IMG/VR virus record: IMGVR_UViG_3300044999_000013
Span: 1-41,717 of that record
From: a virus
Reading direction: 5' to 3' (one strand)
DNA length: 41,717 nt
Shown in pieces: positions 31,024 to 38,070 of this stretch. The notes beneath the pieces were generated by a model, which did not search any database, had not been told where the DNA came from, and worked only from the letters and a program-made list of their open reading frames with translations. Within the stretch, counting starts at the first letter, position 1. Every line of letters begins with the position of its first letter. The position numbers and the translations under genes were made by a program.

Positions 31024-31310
31024 AGTGCCACCCCCCCTGGATGGGCTTAAATCTTTGTCAGAGAGAGAAAAAAGGGAGGCGTGGGAGCGAGGTCACGGAG
31101 CATGATCGCCAACTTTTGACCCCCCCTACCCTCCTGATGATCTATGGTGATCACCGGTGAGCCACATCTGATCACTTAGGATCCACCAGCAGTTACCACC
31201 CCGGCCCTCCACCATCCAGCATGGTCACCGGTCGATCAGCAGACCGCAGCAGTCACCAGCCGCACTCGTCGGCAGTGGTCATGCCTGCCCTCATACGGGA
31301 TGGCTACGGG
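31024..31310. promoter_or_regulatory. Repeat-rich non-coding stretch, candidate packaging (cos/pac) region
   Basis: These 287 bases hold no convincing gene. They contain a poly-purine run (GAGAGAGAAAAAAGGGAGG near 31063-31081) and a poly-C run. A set of short repeats with GATCAC/TCACC cores is also present (TGGTGATCACCGGTGAG near 31145-31161, TCTGATCACTTAGG, TGGTCACCGGTCGATCAG near 31222-31239), plus CAGCAGTTACCACC and GCAGCAGTCACCAGC. The position just upstream of the small terminase gene is where siphoviruses often carry cos or pac. A late promoter could also lie here. Confidence 0.4.
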
Positions 31311-31670
31311 TCACAGGCTGCCCAGGTCCAGCGCCACGTAGCCGCGCTTGGCCGCAGGGTTGAGCATCTCGCACGGCAGTCCCATGGAGCAGCAGCAGGC
31401 TTCGACTGGGAGGCAGCGCAGGGCGTTGGAGCGGGCCGTGTTGCAGGCCATGTGCGCCAGCCGCAGGTTGGCCCGCTCGGTCGGTCGGCCGCCGTGGCAG
31501 AGCTGGACGAGGTGGTCCGCGGTCCTGGCCATCCGGTCACGCGGGTGCAGGCTCGGGTCTACCCAGTGGCCACAGAGCCAGCAGTGGGTCTCTTCGCGGT
31601 AGCACCGGGCGCTGACCTCGCGCCAGGCGCGGCCTACTCTGCCGGGTCGGCTGGCTTGGGTGCGGGACAT
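31311..31670 (-). CDS. HNH endonuclease
   Basis: The protein has 119 residues. It shows the zinc-supported HNH layout: CWLC (Cys30, Cys33), ADHL (Asp52-His53), a His at 59, Asn68 in RANLRLAH, then His73 and Cys76 in HMACNTARS. It would nick or cut DNA. HNH proteins encoded next to terminase genes are often needed for packaging of HK97-like phages, so a role with the terminase is likely. The upstream side overlaps a small gene whose frame is uncertain. Confidence 0.85.
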   Translation of the reverse strand: MSRTQASRPGRVGRAWREVSARCYREETHCWLCGHWVDPSLHPRDRMARTADHLVQLCHGGRPTERANLRLAHMACNTARSNALRCLPVEACCCSMGLPCEMLNPAAKRGYVALDLGSL

Positions 31671-31768
31671 AGGGCATCGCGGAGCTGGAGGATGCCGGTG
31701 GGGTCGCCACGTGTCGACGTTCGGGCCGAACAGTGCGTACTCCAGTTCGTGTGCACGGCGCCGCTCAT
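31634..31768 (-). CDS. Small reading frame of uncertain integrity
   Basis: ATG 31768 opens a 44-residue frame ending DPTGILQLRDALCPAPKPAD. The first half in this frame looks non-coding, while the neighbouring frame reads ERRRAHELEYALFGPNVDT over the same bases, which looks like protein. The two halves would join if one base were lost or gained near 31705-31715, so the gene may be frame-broken or contain a sequence error. Function unknown. Confidence 0.4.
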   Translation of the reverse strand: MSGAVHTNWSTHCSARTSTRGDPTGILQLRDALCPAPKPADPAE

Positions 31769-31772
31769 CGGA

Positions 31773-32246
31773 TCACCGACAGCAGGTATTCGCGCGTCTG
31801 GTCGTAGTCGAGCACGCGGCTTCGCTTCGGTAGGTGTTGACGGCTGACGGTAGATCACCACCGTTGTCGTAGCACGGCATCGGGCTCACCGGATCACCAT
31901 CGGCACGTTCGGTCCGCAGGACGCTGACCTTCGCGGTCTCCGGGATGACGAGCAGGTGGTGCTCGTCGATCTGGTCGCCGAGGATGCTCAGGATGCGTTC
32001 GCGCGCCACGGCCGCTTCCTGACTGGTCGCATTGCCCGCCAGGGTGACCACGAGGATGTCCCCGGGCTTCAGGTCGAGGCGAGCGATGTCCTTGAGCGGG
32101 ACGGTGTCGTCGATGCGCTTGCCTCCGCTGTCCCACGCAGCGCCGCACTCGCAGAGGAAGCCAGTGTCGTCGCGGATTACTTCCTGGCCGCAGCCGACAT
32201 GGCGGGTGTCGCTGCCGCTGTAGTTGGTGACGAAGTCCTCGGTCAC
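31773..32246 (-). CDS. Hypothetical protein with Cys pairs
   Basis: The protein has 157 residues; GTG 32246 overlaps the previous stop. N-terminal HVGCGQEVIRDDTGFLCECG looks like a small zinc knuckle. The middle has LKPGDILVVTLAGNATSQEA, a phrase I associate with phage proteins having a short beta-strand 'GDILVV' element, followed by a helix and strand. The C-terminus from about residue 118 on (DPVSPMPCYDNGG) may be a later extension. No function can be given. Confidence 0.6.
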   Translation of the reverse strand: MTEDFVTNYSGSDTRHVGCGQEVIRDDTGFLCECGAAWDSGGKRIDDTVPLKDIARLDLKPGDILVVTLAGNATSQEAAVARERILSILGDQIDEHHLLVIPETAKVSVLRTERADGDPVSPMPCYDNGGDLPSAVNTYRSEAACSTTTRRANTCCR

Positions 32247-32482
32247 CGGACACGCTCGCAGACCACGACGCGGCCCTGATCGGCGAAGCGAACTGGGCGG
32301 TAGACGTACTCGCCAGCGGTGTCCACGACGATGTAGCCCGCATCCGAGAGTGTCAGGATGCCTTCGTCGAGCAGGGCCTTCGAGACGCCGATGACCTCGT
32401 CGGCGCGAAGCACGGTGATCGCGGTGACGGTGCCGTCCAGGCCGTAGTGGCTTTGCAGGACGATCTCGCCGTAGTCGCTCAC
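32243..32482 (-). CDS. Small beta-rich hypothetical protein
   Basis: The protein has 79 residues. GTG 32482 is chosen because it overlaps the previous stop (GTGA). Residues alternate as in a small sheet-helix fold (VTAITVLRADEVIGVSKALL, then GYIVVDTAGEYVYRPVRF). No family is recognised. Confidence 0.6.
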   Translation of the reverse strand: MSDYGEIVLQSHYGLDGTVTAITVLRADEVIGVSKALLDEGILTLSDAGYIVVDTAGEYVYRPVRFADQGRVVVCERVR

Positions 32483-32844
32483 TGGATCACCAATGGCCAC
32501 GGACGACCGTCGATGCGCGGTATGCCCTCGCGAATGACCCAAGTCGGCCGCAGCCCATCTGGCAGCTTGGGCCGGACGTCAGCCGCCTTGATCCATCCGT
32601 TGGGTGGCGAACTGAAGACCTGCGTGGTCCCGCCCACGGTGGCGCGTTCTATGGTCTTTTCCCAGTCCCACGCAGGAGTATCTAGCAGGTCGAGCGGTTC
32701 ATCGGGACCGTCGGAGATGAAGCCATCTTCCGCGATCATCGCCGTGATGTCGGGCTTGCCCGAGTCTAGATAGCGCCCCTCGTACAAGGCTGCTATGGCG
32801 TGATGGATCGCAGCCTGGCGCGGATCCGCCAATGGCTTGCTCAT
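32479..32844 (-). CDS. Hypothetical early protein
   Basis: The protein has 121 residues from ATG 32844 behind a GGGGG site. An N-terminal helix (DPRQAAIHHAIAALYEGRYL) is followed by an acidic loop region (EDGFISDGPDEPLDLLDT) and a C-terminal half rich in Pro and Trp. No motif or family is recognised. Confidence 0.6.
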   Translation of the reverse strand: MSKPLADPRQAAIHHAIAALYEGRYLDSGKPDITAMIAEDGFISDGPDEPLDLLDTPAWDWEKTIERATVGGTTQVFSSPPNGWIKAADVRPKLPDGLRPTWVIREGIPRIDGRPWPLVIQ

Positions 32845-32854
32845 ATGACCCCCG

Positions 32855-33319
32855 TCAGTAGTCGTGCAGATGAGTGGAGCGTTCGTGCTCGTGTGGTTGA
32901 CGGTCCAGCGACCGCAGCAGGCGGCTCAGGCGGTCATCCAGCAGCCACCACGCCCGCTCCGGGCCATCCGGCGAGGCGATGGCGCCCACGTCGGTCAGCA
33001 GGTCGGGTTCAGCCGACTTCAGTTCCGAGCTGAACTTCGTGCAGCCCAGTCCGTCAATCAGCCAGCGGCCGGTGACCCAGTACGGGCTCGCGCACCACAG
33101 CTGGTCGCAGGCGAGCATGTCGCCCACCACGCCGGGTGCCGGGACGATGTCCTGCTCGACCACCACGAGGTCGCCCGGTCGGGTCCAGTGGTGGGCCAGC
33201 AGCCGCCAGTACGCCTCGTTGTCGCCCTTCGGCAGTTCGATCAGCGTGGCGCCGGCGTGACGGGCCCAGATCGCGGTCTCGGCGCGCAGCATCGGCGCGA
33301 CGTAGGGCACGACGATCAT
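32855..33319 (-). CDS. Glycosyltransferase-like protein
   Basis: The protein has 154 residues. The chain opens with VVPYVAPMLRAETAIWARHA, then GDLVVVEQDIVPAPGVVGDM, where EQD sits where GT-A glycosyltransferases carry their DxD metal motif. It continues with LWCASPYWVTGRWLIDGLGCTKFSS, a pattern I associate with small actinophage and Streptomyces glycosyltransferase-like proteins. It is shorter than a full GT-A enzyme, so it may be minimal or inactive. Possible targets are DNA bases, virion proteins or host sugars. Confidence 0.6.
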   Translation of the reverse strand: MIVVPYVAPMLRAETAIWARHAGATLIELPKGDNEAYWRLLAHHWTRPGDLVVVEQDIVPAPGVVGDMLACDQLWCASPYWVTGRWLIDGLGCTKFSSELKSAEPDLLTDVGAIASPDGPERAWWLLDDRLSRLLRSLDRQPHEHERSTHLHDY

Positions 33320-33358
33320 CTAGACCAATCTGCGGAAGTTCACTGGCCGGTACGGGTG

Positions 33359-33389
33359 CCAGCCCGACTGTCGGGCAGATATGGGCTGG
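33359..33389. promoter_or_regulatory. Nested alternative hairpins upstream of the glycosyltransferase-like gene end
   Basis: The 125-base gap 33320-33444 has no gene. It holds CCAGCCC (33359-33365) complementary to GGGCTGG (33383-33389), and a nested dyad GCCCGAC-T-GTCGGGC (33362-33376) that uses some of the same bases, so the two pairings exclude each other. GACCAATC occurs twice in the gap (about 33323 and 33389). The arrangement could be an attenuator or an operator. Confidence 0.4.
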
Positions 33390-33444
33390 ACCAATCGCTC
33401 TGTACCGTAAGCGGTGGCGCGGGATCAGCCGGTCGCATCTCAGG

Positions 33445-33948
33445 TCATCGCAGCGGGCCAGTAAGCACGCGGCGCAGCGAGCCGGGGGTGACGTAGCCGA
33501 ACCAGCGGCCATCGTCGAACATCTGGAGCTTGTTCTGGCTATAGCACCAGTCCGCATACTGGCTACAGATCATGTGCCCTGTCGAACCGATGTAGCCGCG
33601 CAACCCCGGCGCCGGGATGTGCAGCCGGTGAGCGAGCAGGGCCGCGTAGTCCAGCGCCGAGTAGGGCGTGCCGAGTTTCGAGTCAGCCGCAGCCACGATG
33701 CCGACGCGCTGCTCGTCGGACAGGTCCCAGGTGGAGAACAGGCAGCCAGCTGTCGCATAGTCGGCTAGGTGCCCGACATTGACGCCGCCGGGAGCGGCCT
33801 GGTAGATCCGGCCCTGCGTGCCGACGATGAACGCGTGCTCATAGTCGGCCCAGCCGTCGCCGTTGAGGAACTGCCCGAATCGGATGCCGATGCCGGGGAA
33901 CCCGGACAACCGTGTGATGCCGAAGTCGCCGGGCAGCGGAGTGTCCAC
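33445..33948 (-). CDS. Permuted papain-fold (NlpC/P60, YiiX-like) protein
   Basis: The protein has 167 residues from GTG 33948. The order His (in YEHAFIVG, about 37-43) before Cys (in HMICSQYADWCY, about 125-136) is that of the permuted NlpC/P60 group such as YiiX and LRAT-like proteins. An acidic/Thr segment (LGTPYSALDYAALLAHRL) precedes the Cys. These enzymes act on amide or ester bonds of peptides or lipids. In this phage it may cleave wall peptides or modify a lipid; there is no signal peptide. Confidence 0.65.
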   Translation of the reverse strand: MDTPLPGDFGITRLSGFPGIGIRFGQFLNGDGWADYEHAFIVGTQGRIYQAAPGGVNVGHLADYATAGCLFSTWDLSDEQRVGIVAAADSKLGTPYSALDYAALLAHRLHIPAPGLRGYIGSTGHMICSQYADWCYSQNKLQMFDDGRWFGYVTPGSLRRVLTGPLR

Positions 33949-33950
33949 TC

Positions 33951-34100
33951 TCAGCGTCCGGCCAGGACGAGCACGAGGTCCATGCCGGCCAGGATCGCAG
34001 CCGCGATGATCAGCACCTGCCCGATCTTGGCGCCGACCAGGACGCCCACGAAGCCGATCACCACCGCGAGCGGCAGCAGGATGGCCAGGAACGTGGTCAT
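33951..34100 (-). CDS. Tiny two-helix membrane protein
   Basis: The protein has 49 residues from ATG 34100 behind a GGGGG stretch. It is almost entirely hydrophobic, with two helices (FLAILLPLAVVIGFVGVLVG and a second ending LVLVLAGR). It lies directly before the permuted papain-fold gene, two bases from its start. It is too small for a family call. Confidence 0.55.
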   Translation of the reverse strand: MTTFLAILLPLAVVIGFVGVLVGAKIGQVLIIAAAILAGMDLVLVLAGR

Positions 34101-34124
34101 GTGGCTACCCCCTGGCATGACGAA

Positions 34125-34153
34125 GCCCCGGCCTGCTTGCACCAGGTCGGGGC
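34125..34153. terminator. Hairpin between the early gene run and the 34.1 kb genes
   Basis: GCCCCGGCCTG (34125-34135) pairs with CAGGTCGGGGC (34143-34153) over 11 positions with one G-U pair and a 7-base loop. It follows the early - strand gene ending at 34265, so it is placed to terminate or attenuate that transcript. A weak - strand promoter-like pair lies just upstream: TGGACA at 34211-34216 and CATACT at 34187-34192 (read on the - strand), 18 bases apart. Confidence 0.5.
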
Positions 34154-34264
34154 AGTGATCTGGGCATACCTCACCCAAGTCAGGCCAGTATGCATTTGAT
34201 CAGGCCACTGTGTCCAGTTGCCTCGTCACGGCGTGTCGGGCAGCGGTTAGGCTGTAGCCCTCAG

Positions 34265-34429
34265 CTACGGCGCGGTCCATTCGAAGTGCATGTCCGCCGG
34301 CAGTTCGCCGCTGGCGTGCATGGCGTCGGTGATCTCGCGGGCGAGTCGGGGCATCTTCCAGTCCAGCCACGCCCGGTACTCGTCCTCGGTCATCGCCGCC
34401 CGGTCGGGGATGTCGTCATTCGCACTCAA
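34265..34429 (-). CDS. Short acidic protein (TTG start)
   Basis: The 54-residue frame begins at TTG 34429, which overlaps the previous stop (TTGA); ATG 34393 would give 42 residues. The chain is helical and Trp-containing (DEYRAWLDWKMPRLAREITD), ending DMHFEWTAP. The start overlap and typical protein composition support it. No family is recognised. Confidence 0.55.
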   Translation of the reverse strand: MSANDDIPDRAAMTEDEYRAWLDWKMPRLAREITDAMHASGELPADMHFEWTAP

Positions 34430-34671
34430 TCGTCGACCACCACATCCTCGTGGTGCACGCCGAGCACGACGCCCACCGTGCGCCGGACCTCGTCCTCGCT
34501 CAGCTCGTGGGTCGGCATCGGGACGCCGTGCGCCAGCCAGTAGGTGATCCGCTCCGCCAGCCGATCGGCCTCGCGCTCACCCAAGCCGCAGATCCGGGAC
34601 TCGGCCCGCACGATCCGGGTGAGCACATCGACCTGCGCCCGTAGCCTCTCCAGCGCCGCCCCGTCGGTCAC
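34426..34671 (-). CDS. Small helical protein
   Basis: The protein has 81 residues; GTG 34671 overlaps the previous stop inside the junction GCATCGTGACCGAC. It is helical and charged (LERLRAQVDVLTRIVRAESR) with a CGLGEREADRLAERI segment. No motif is recognised. Confidence 0.6.
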   Translation of the reverse strand: MTDGAALERLRAQVDVLTRIVRAESRICGLGEREADRLAERITYWLAHGVPMPTHELSEDEVRRTVGVVLGVHHEDVVVDD

Positions 34672-34838
34672 GATGCGTCCTCTCGGTCTGCCCATGCGCG
34701 CAGAGCCGCTGCCCCTTCGACGTGGCCATCCTGCGCGAGCACGTCGGCATAGCGCCGCTTCTGGTCTGTGGTCGCCCCGTCCAGCACGCCGTGGATCAGC
34801 GCGCGCAGTTCGTCTGTCGTGAAGCAGGGGTCCGTCAC
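34668..34838 (-). CDS. Small early protein
   Basis: The protein has 56 residues; GTG 34838 overlaps the previous stop and starts in almost the same junction sequence as the next gene. It begins VTDPCFTTDELRALIHGVLD and contains two more helices. Function unknown. Confidence 0.6.
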   Translation of the reverse strand: MTDPCFTTDELRALIHGVLDGATTDQKRRYADVLAQDGHVEGAAALRAWADREDAS

Positions 34839-35470
34839 GATGCCTCCCCGATCGGTTCGCACCCGATCACGAGCGCCAAGTGTTCGTACTGCTGGGGCGT
34901 CCAGTGTGCCCCGCATTGCAGGCAGGTGCAGCCCGTATCACTCTCCACCGACAGCGCCGCGACCTGCACACGCTCCCGTGACGACGGATCCATCCGCCAG
35001 ACCATCCGGGCCTCGCAGTTCGGGCACGGCGCGGCGATGGACAGGTGGCGTGCCGGATCCAGCACTCCCAGGATCATCTTCCGCCAGACGATCAGATGGT
35101 CCACGATCCAGAGGACGACCTGCGGATCCTGCCAGCCACTGGCTAGGTCCGCGATCCGGCGGATGTGCTGCTCCGGGGTCAGCCGGCTGTGCATCAGCGC
35201 CCGGTCGTGCAGGTCCTCGGCTGAACCCTTGATCTCCAGCCAGACGTCGAGCTTGGCTGGGTCCAGCGGCAGCCGGTTGGGTGTGCCCCTCGACTTGCCG
35301 GTCTCACCGCCATGCTCGACGCCGGCGATCTGGTCCAGGAGGCTCGCCCCGGTGTGCTCGGTGGTCGTCAGGTCGTCCCGCAGCACCACGGTCTCGGTGG
35401 GGTCGCACAGGGCGTGCACCGCCTCGGCTAGGTCGGCCAGGGCCTGCGGGAGGGGCCTCTGCTCCGTCAT
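34835..35470 (-). CDS. DUF7341-like protein with zinc ribbon
   Basis: The protein has 211 residues. A helical N-terminal two-thirds (PLPQALADLAEAVHALCDPT; LDVWLEIKGSAEDLHDRALM; IADLASGWQDPQVVLWIVDH) precedes a zinc-ribbon-like end with CPNC (about 150) and CLQC (about 183). I recall this pattern as an actinophage early protein family (DUF7341), and the label needs checking. ATG 35470 overlaps the previous stop. Its role is unknown; similar proteins sit in DNA-metabolism regions. Confidence 0.65.
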   Translation of the reverse strand: MTEQRPLPQALADLAEAVHALCDPTETVVLRDDLTTTEHTGASLLDQIAGVEHGGETGKSRGTPNRLPLDPAKLDVWLEIKGSAEDLHDRALMHSRLTPEQHIRRIADLASGWQDPQVVLWIVDHLIVWRKMILGVLDPARHLSIAAPCPNCEARMVWRMDPSSRERVQVAALSVESDTGCTCLQCGAHWTPQQYEHLALVIGCEPIGEAS

Positions 35471-35802
35471 GGCGCCTCTTCGGTAGGCACGTCGTAGGCG
35501 TCGGCACGGTCCAGCAGGTCAGAGCAGGGCCAGGGTTTGCCGCAGTGAGCGCAGCCGTGCTGCTCCACTCCCTTGTCCACCACGATCGCGAAGGCGAGCT
35601 CCCGGTGGTGTCGTTCGACGGTGCGCTTGTCCGCCTCGCATCGACGCAGATCAGCGCTCGGGTCCGAACTGACAACGAGGGAACGGCCGTCCGAGGTCGA
35701 CAGGCCGATGCGCATCAAGGTGGGCCGTACAGCCTTGAGTTCCTCCGCGTTACGTCGGACCTCCTCGATCGCTGCGAGTATCCGGTCAGATAGGTCGGTC
35801 AT
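35467..35802 (-). CDS. DUF6221-like protein
   Basis: The protein has 111 residues from ATG 35802, in the GGAGACGACATGACC junction. The core ADLRRCEADKRTVERHH followed by GCAHCGKPWPCSDLLDRADAY follows the DUF6221 order (a helix with RxxEAKR-like residues, then C-x2-C, W-P-C and a final helix). DUF6221 proteins are common in actinomycete genomes and phages; the function is unknown. Confidence 0.65.
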   Translation of the reverse strand: MTDLSDRILAAIEEVRRNAEELKAVRPTLMRIGLSTSDGRSLVVSSDPSADLRRCEADKRTVERHHRELAFAIVVDKGVEQHGCAHCGKPWPCSDLLDRADAYDVPTEEAP

Positions 35803-35870
35803 GTCGTCTCCTTGCGCTTGGCCCGACTCGCACGGGCACGGCGGTCGTCGTTGGAGGAGTAGCCGCTCAC
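35799..35870 (-). CDS. Candidate 23-residue peptide tiled between two genes
   Basis: GTG 35870 overlaps the preceding stop (GTGA) and its own TGA overlaps the next ATG (ATGA). The 24 codons are therefore exactly framed by real genes on both sides. The product is basic and ends RKETT. It may be a true micro-gene or simply a spacer that keeps ribosomes coupled. No family can be assigned. Confidence 0.4.
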   Translation of the reverse strand: MSGYSSNDDRRARASRAKRKETT

Positions 35871-36218
35871 GGCGAGGGCTTCCAGCAGTCCGGGCCGCAC
35901 TCACCGGTGCCGTCATCGGTGTAGTGCGGCAGGCCGAACAGGTCCACCTTCTCGTCCAGATCGGCCAGCCCAAACCGTGCCGACAGCTTCGAGCAGCCAT
36001 CGGCCCTTGTCGGTGATCCAGGAGCCACCGACGGAACCGCCGTGCTCAAGGAGGTCGGCTTCGGTGAGCACGCCGAGCACGAAGCCATGGGCGCGACCGA
36101 GGATGCCCTCGACCTGCTTCCACCGGCCGTCCTCGTAGAACGGGGCCAGCGACAGGAGCTCGTGGATGAGCTTCCACGTCTCCTGTGGGCTGCCGCAGCC
36201 GCATTGGTGGAGGTCCAT
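35867..36218 (-). pseudogene. Frame-broken small early gene
   Basis: One frame from ATG 36218 encodes a plausible protein (CGCGSPQETWKLIHELLSLA through GGSWITDKGRWLLEA). Near 35985-35993 the plausible sequence continues one base over: KLSARFGLADLDEKVDLFGL through CGPDCWKPSP, ending at 35867. The second part has no start of its own. A second break may lie at the beginning, because ATG 36240 overlaps the upstream stop but is in a third frame (MTLYDDI). A single-base loss, a sequence error or a programmed shift would explain it. The intact protein would be near 115 residues. Confidence 0.6.
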
Positions 36219-36236
36219 GTATGTCGTCGTAGAGGG

Positions 36237-36527
36237 TCATGGCTGCTCCAGGATCGTGCGGGCGAAAGCCAGGGCGGCGTCGTATGCCTCACGCACCGCG
36301 TAGAGCGACACCTGAGCCTCGACTCGCTGGGCGGCTGGGATGTAGGACTCCAGGATCAGCGCGAGCGGCTCGGCCACGACCGGCTGTAGGACAACGATCC
36401 ATACGGCGTCCGCCTCGGGGCGATTGAACGTCCAGGGCTTCCACGGTCCAGGTGTCGTCTTCGCCGCCAGCTCCCGCAGGCGTACCGCTGCTGCCCGGAG
36501 GGTCTCGGAGGGGGTGGCGTCAGGCAC
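36237..36527 (-). CDS. Small helical early protein
   Basis: The protein has 96 residues; GTG 36527 follows GGAGGA. Its start (SETLRAAAVRLRELAAKTTP then GPW) matches short actinobacterial proteins that begin with the same helix-GPW pattern. The rest is helical with a Pro/Ala hinge. Function unknown. Confidence 0.65.
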   Translation of the reverse strand: MPDATPSETLRAAAVRLRELAAKTTPGPWKPWTFNRPEADAVWIVVLQPVVAEPLALILESYIPAAQRVEAQVSLYAVREAYDAALAFARTILEQP

Positions 36528-36702
36528 GCTGGTTCCTCCGTTCTTGCCCCCGGCACTCCGGCGCGTGACCCAGTGGGCCGTCCTCGTGGATCTCGTAGTG
36601 CCGTTCGTCGGCCAGCCAGCACGGCTCGCAGCAGTAGAGGGCGCTCCCCGCCAGTAGTCCGTCGCACAGCTCGTTCTTGCAGGGGCGCAATGCTTCAGTC
36701 AT
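36520..36702 (-). CDS. Small Cys-rich zinc-binding-type protein
   Basis: The protein has 60 residues; ATG 36702 follows GGAGATC. Three Cys pairs (CKNELCDG, CCEPC, and a late PECRGQ) make a compact zinc-binding fold likely. One of several Cys-rich small proteins in this region. Confidence 0.6.
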   Translation of the reverse strand: MTEALRPCKNELCDGLLAGSALYCCEPCWLADERHYEIHEDGPLGHAPECRGQERRNQRA

Positions 36703-37258
36703 TGGGGATCTCCTTCGGGTGGTAGCGGAGTGCCCAGCCGCAGCGTGGACACCAACTGGCGCCGGCCATGCCCATCCACTCCCCGCAGGGACGGCCAGGG
36801 CGGCCGCAGATGGCGCAGTCGGGGTTGGCGCACAGGCCCCGGTAGTCCTCGCCCCAGATCGGCACAGCGGGGATCGGGTCGGGCGGTTCGGGCACGGTCC
36901 AGTTCCCCTCGCGCTCCTGTCGGAACTGCGCCCTCGACTCAGGGCTGTCACCGGGGGGCGACACCTGCCAGGCATAGTCCAGGACGACCAGGGCATACCA
37001 GGAACCGTGATGAGGCGAGAAGTCGATCTCCTCGACGACGCCCGTGGTATCGATCGTCAAGGCTTCCTCGTAAGCCGCCCAGCCGTTGCCGGTCGGGATG
37101 GACTCGGCGATGACGACCCGGTCACCGACTCGGTAGTCGATGCCAATCTTGGCCATCGCCCATTCGCGGATCGCCTGGTACTTCTTCAGTTCCCACTGGA
37201 TCGTGCCGGTGTTCAGGTGTCCGAGGTATTGCAGCAGTTCATCGATCGAGTCCGTCAT
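36695..37258 (-). CDS. Hypothetical early protein with zinc knuckle
   Basis: The protein has 187 residues from ATG 37258 behind AAGGAGGGG. A helical N-terminus (DELLQYLGHLNTGTIQWELK) leads to an SH3-like middle (YRVGDRVVIAESIPTGNGWA; ALVVLDYAWQVSPPGD). The C-terminus has two Cys sets, CANPDCAICG and CPRCGW, with ALRYHP, a likely zinc knuckle. It shares the GQR-type junction with its downstream neighbour. No family recognised. Confidence 0.65.
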   Translation of the reverse strand: MTDSIDELLQYLGHLNTGTIQWELKKYQAIREWAMAKIGIDYRVGDRVVIAESIPTGNGWAAYEEALTIDTTGVVEEIDFSPHHGSWYALVVLDYAWQVSPPGDSPESRAQFRQEREGNWTVPEPPDPIPAVPIWGEDYRGLCANPDCAICGRPGRPCGEWMGMAGASWCPRCGWALRYHPKEIPND

Positions 37259-37578
37259 CGCTGCCCCTCCTTGTCTCGCTGGCTTGTCACGATCCACGTC
37301 AGGACCTCCTGATCGAGGCCCGCGATCGCCACGGCATGCCCGATGCACGAGCGGCACCACGTCCACGCCGGACGCGGGTCGCTCCCAGTGGGCTTCAGGT
37401 GCAGGCCCTCGGCGAGCGGGACGAGCAGGTTCCGGCGTTGCGACCCGTAGACCGAGTAGTTGCACAACGCCGCCGAGTCGCCTGTCGACCGGGGCTTGCC
37501 GCCCGGCTGGTAGCCGGGCGAGTGCAGGTGCAACATCAGGCCGTGACCATCCGGGATGGCCACGAAGAGGTCCTTCAT
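37255..37578 (-). CDS. Conserved actinobacterial-type protein with CxxC
   Basis: The protein has 107 residues; ATG 37578 overlaps the previous stop. The middle CNYSVYGSQRRNLLVPLAEG and LKPTGSDPRPAWTWCRSCIG with GHAVA look like a conserved domain found in Streptomyces phage and chromosomal hypotheticals, but I cannot name it. It starts in frame with the earlier gene (38070) without a stop between, which is probably chance in high-GC DNA. Confidence 0.65.
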   Translation of the reverse strand: MKDLFVAIPDGHGLMLHLHSPGYQPGGKPRSTGDSAALCNYSVYGSQRRNLLVPLAEGLHLKPTGSDPRPAWTWCRSCIGHAVAIAGLDQEVLTWIVTSQRDKEGQR

Positions 37579-38070
37579 CGCTGCCCAGAGGGACTGGGCC
37601 GCGGCCAGGTGACGTCGGGGTATCCGACGACGCGCCAGCCAGCCCAGCCCTTCAGGTGCGGCGTGGACTCCTCGTAGGTCTCCACGATGTGAATCGGCAC
37701 GCCGAACAGCGGGCTCACCGAGCCGCCGAAGTCCCAGCCCGGCGCCGGCTTTGTCTCCACCTGCGCCATAAGCCAGTCCCGCTGATCCCGGGTCAGTTTT
37801 GATCGGCTCGATTGGCCGGATGTCAGCCACCAGCGCATGGAGTCGCTCGATCAGCGTTGGGTCCACTTCGGTCGTATAGGCCGGATCAACCGGCTTCGCC
37901 ATCGTCTCCAGCCAGTCACCCTTCGCGCGCTTGCTGGCCGTGTACTCGGCGTAGATCCGGTCGGCCTCGATGGCCGCTTCCTGATCGACAGCGCGGGTGG
38001 GCTGGCGGCGCTGGGCGTAGCGCCATGGCCGCAGCTTCACCCACTTCGAGAGCATTCCTCGCGCCCTCAT
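37575..38070 (-). pseudogene. Early gene split by a single-base frame break
   Basis: From ATG 38070 (GGAGGGACAGCG upstream) the frame reads a plausible N-terminal half ending LHALVADIRPIEPIK. The plausible sequence then continues one base over as LTRDQRDWLMAQVETKPAPG to SPSGQR at 37575. Removing one A of the AAAA run at 37797-37800 (TTTT on +) would join them into a protein of about 164 residues. Unshifted, the first frame stays open to 37255 but looks non-coding after 37800. The second half could also start at ATG 37838, without a ribosome-binding site. Sequence error, real frameshift mutation or recoding are all possible. Confidence 0.6.

Noticed and set aside
31024-31310. A CRISPR array or tRNA in the repeat-rich gap
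   Set aside because: The repeats are short, unequal and unevenly spaced, and no cloverleaf with a CCA-compatible end or anticodon stem can be drawn.
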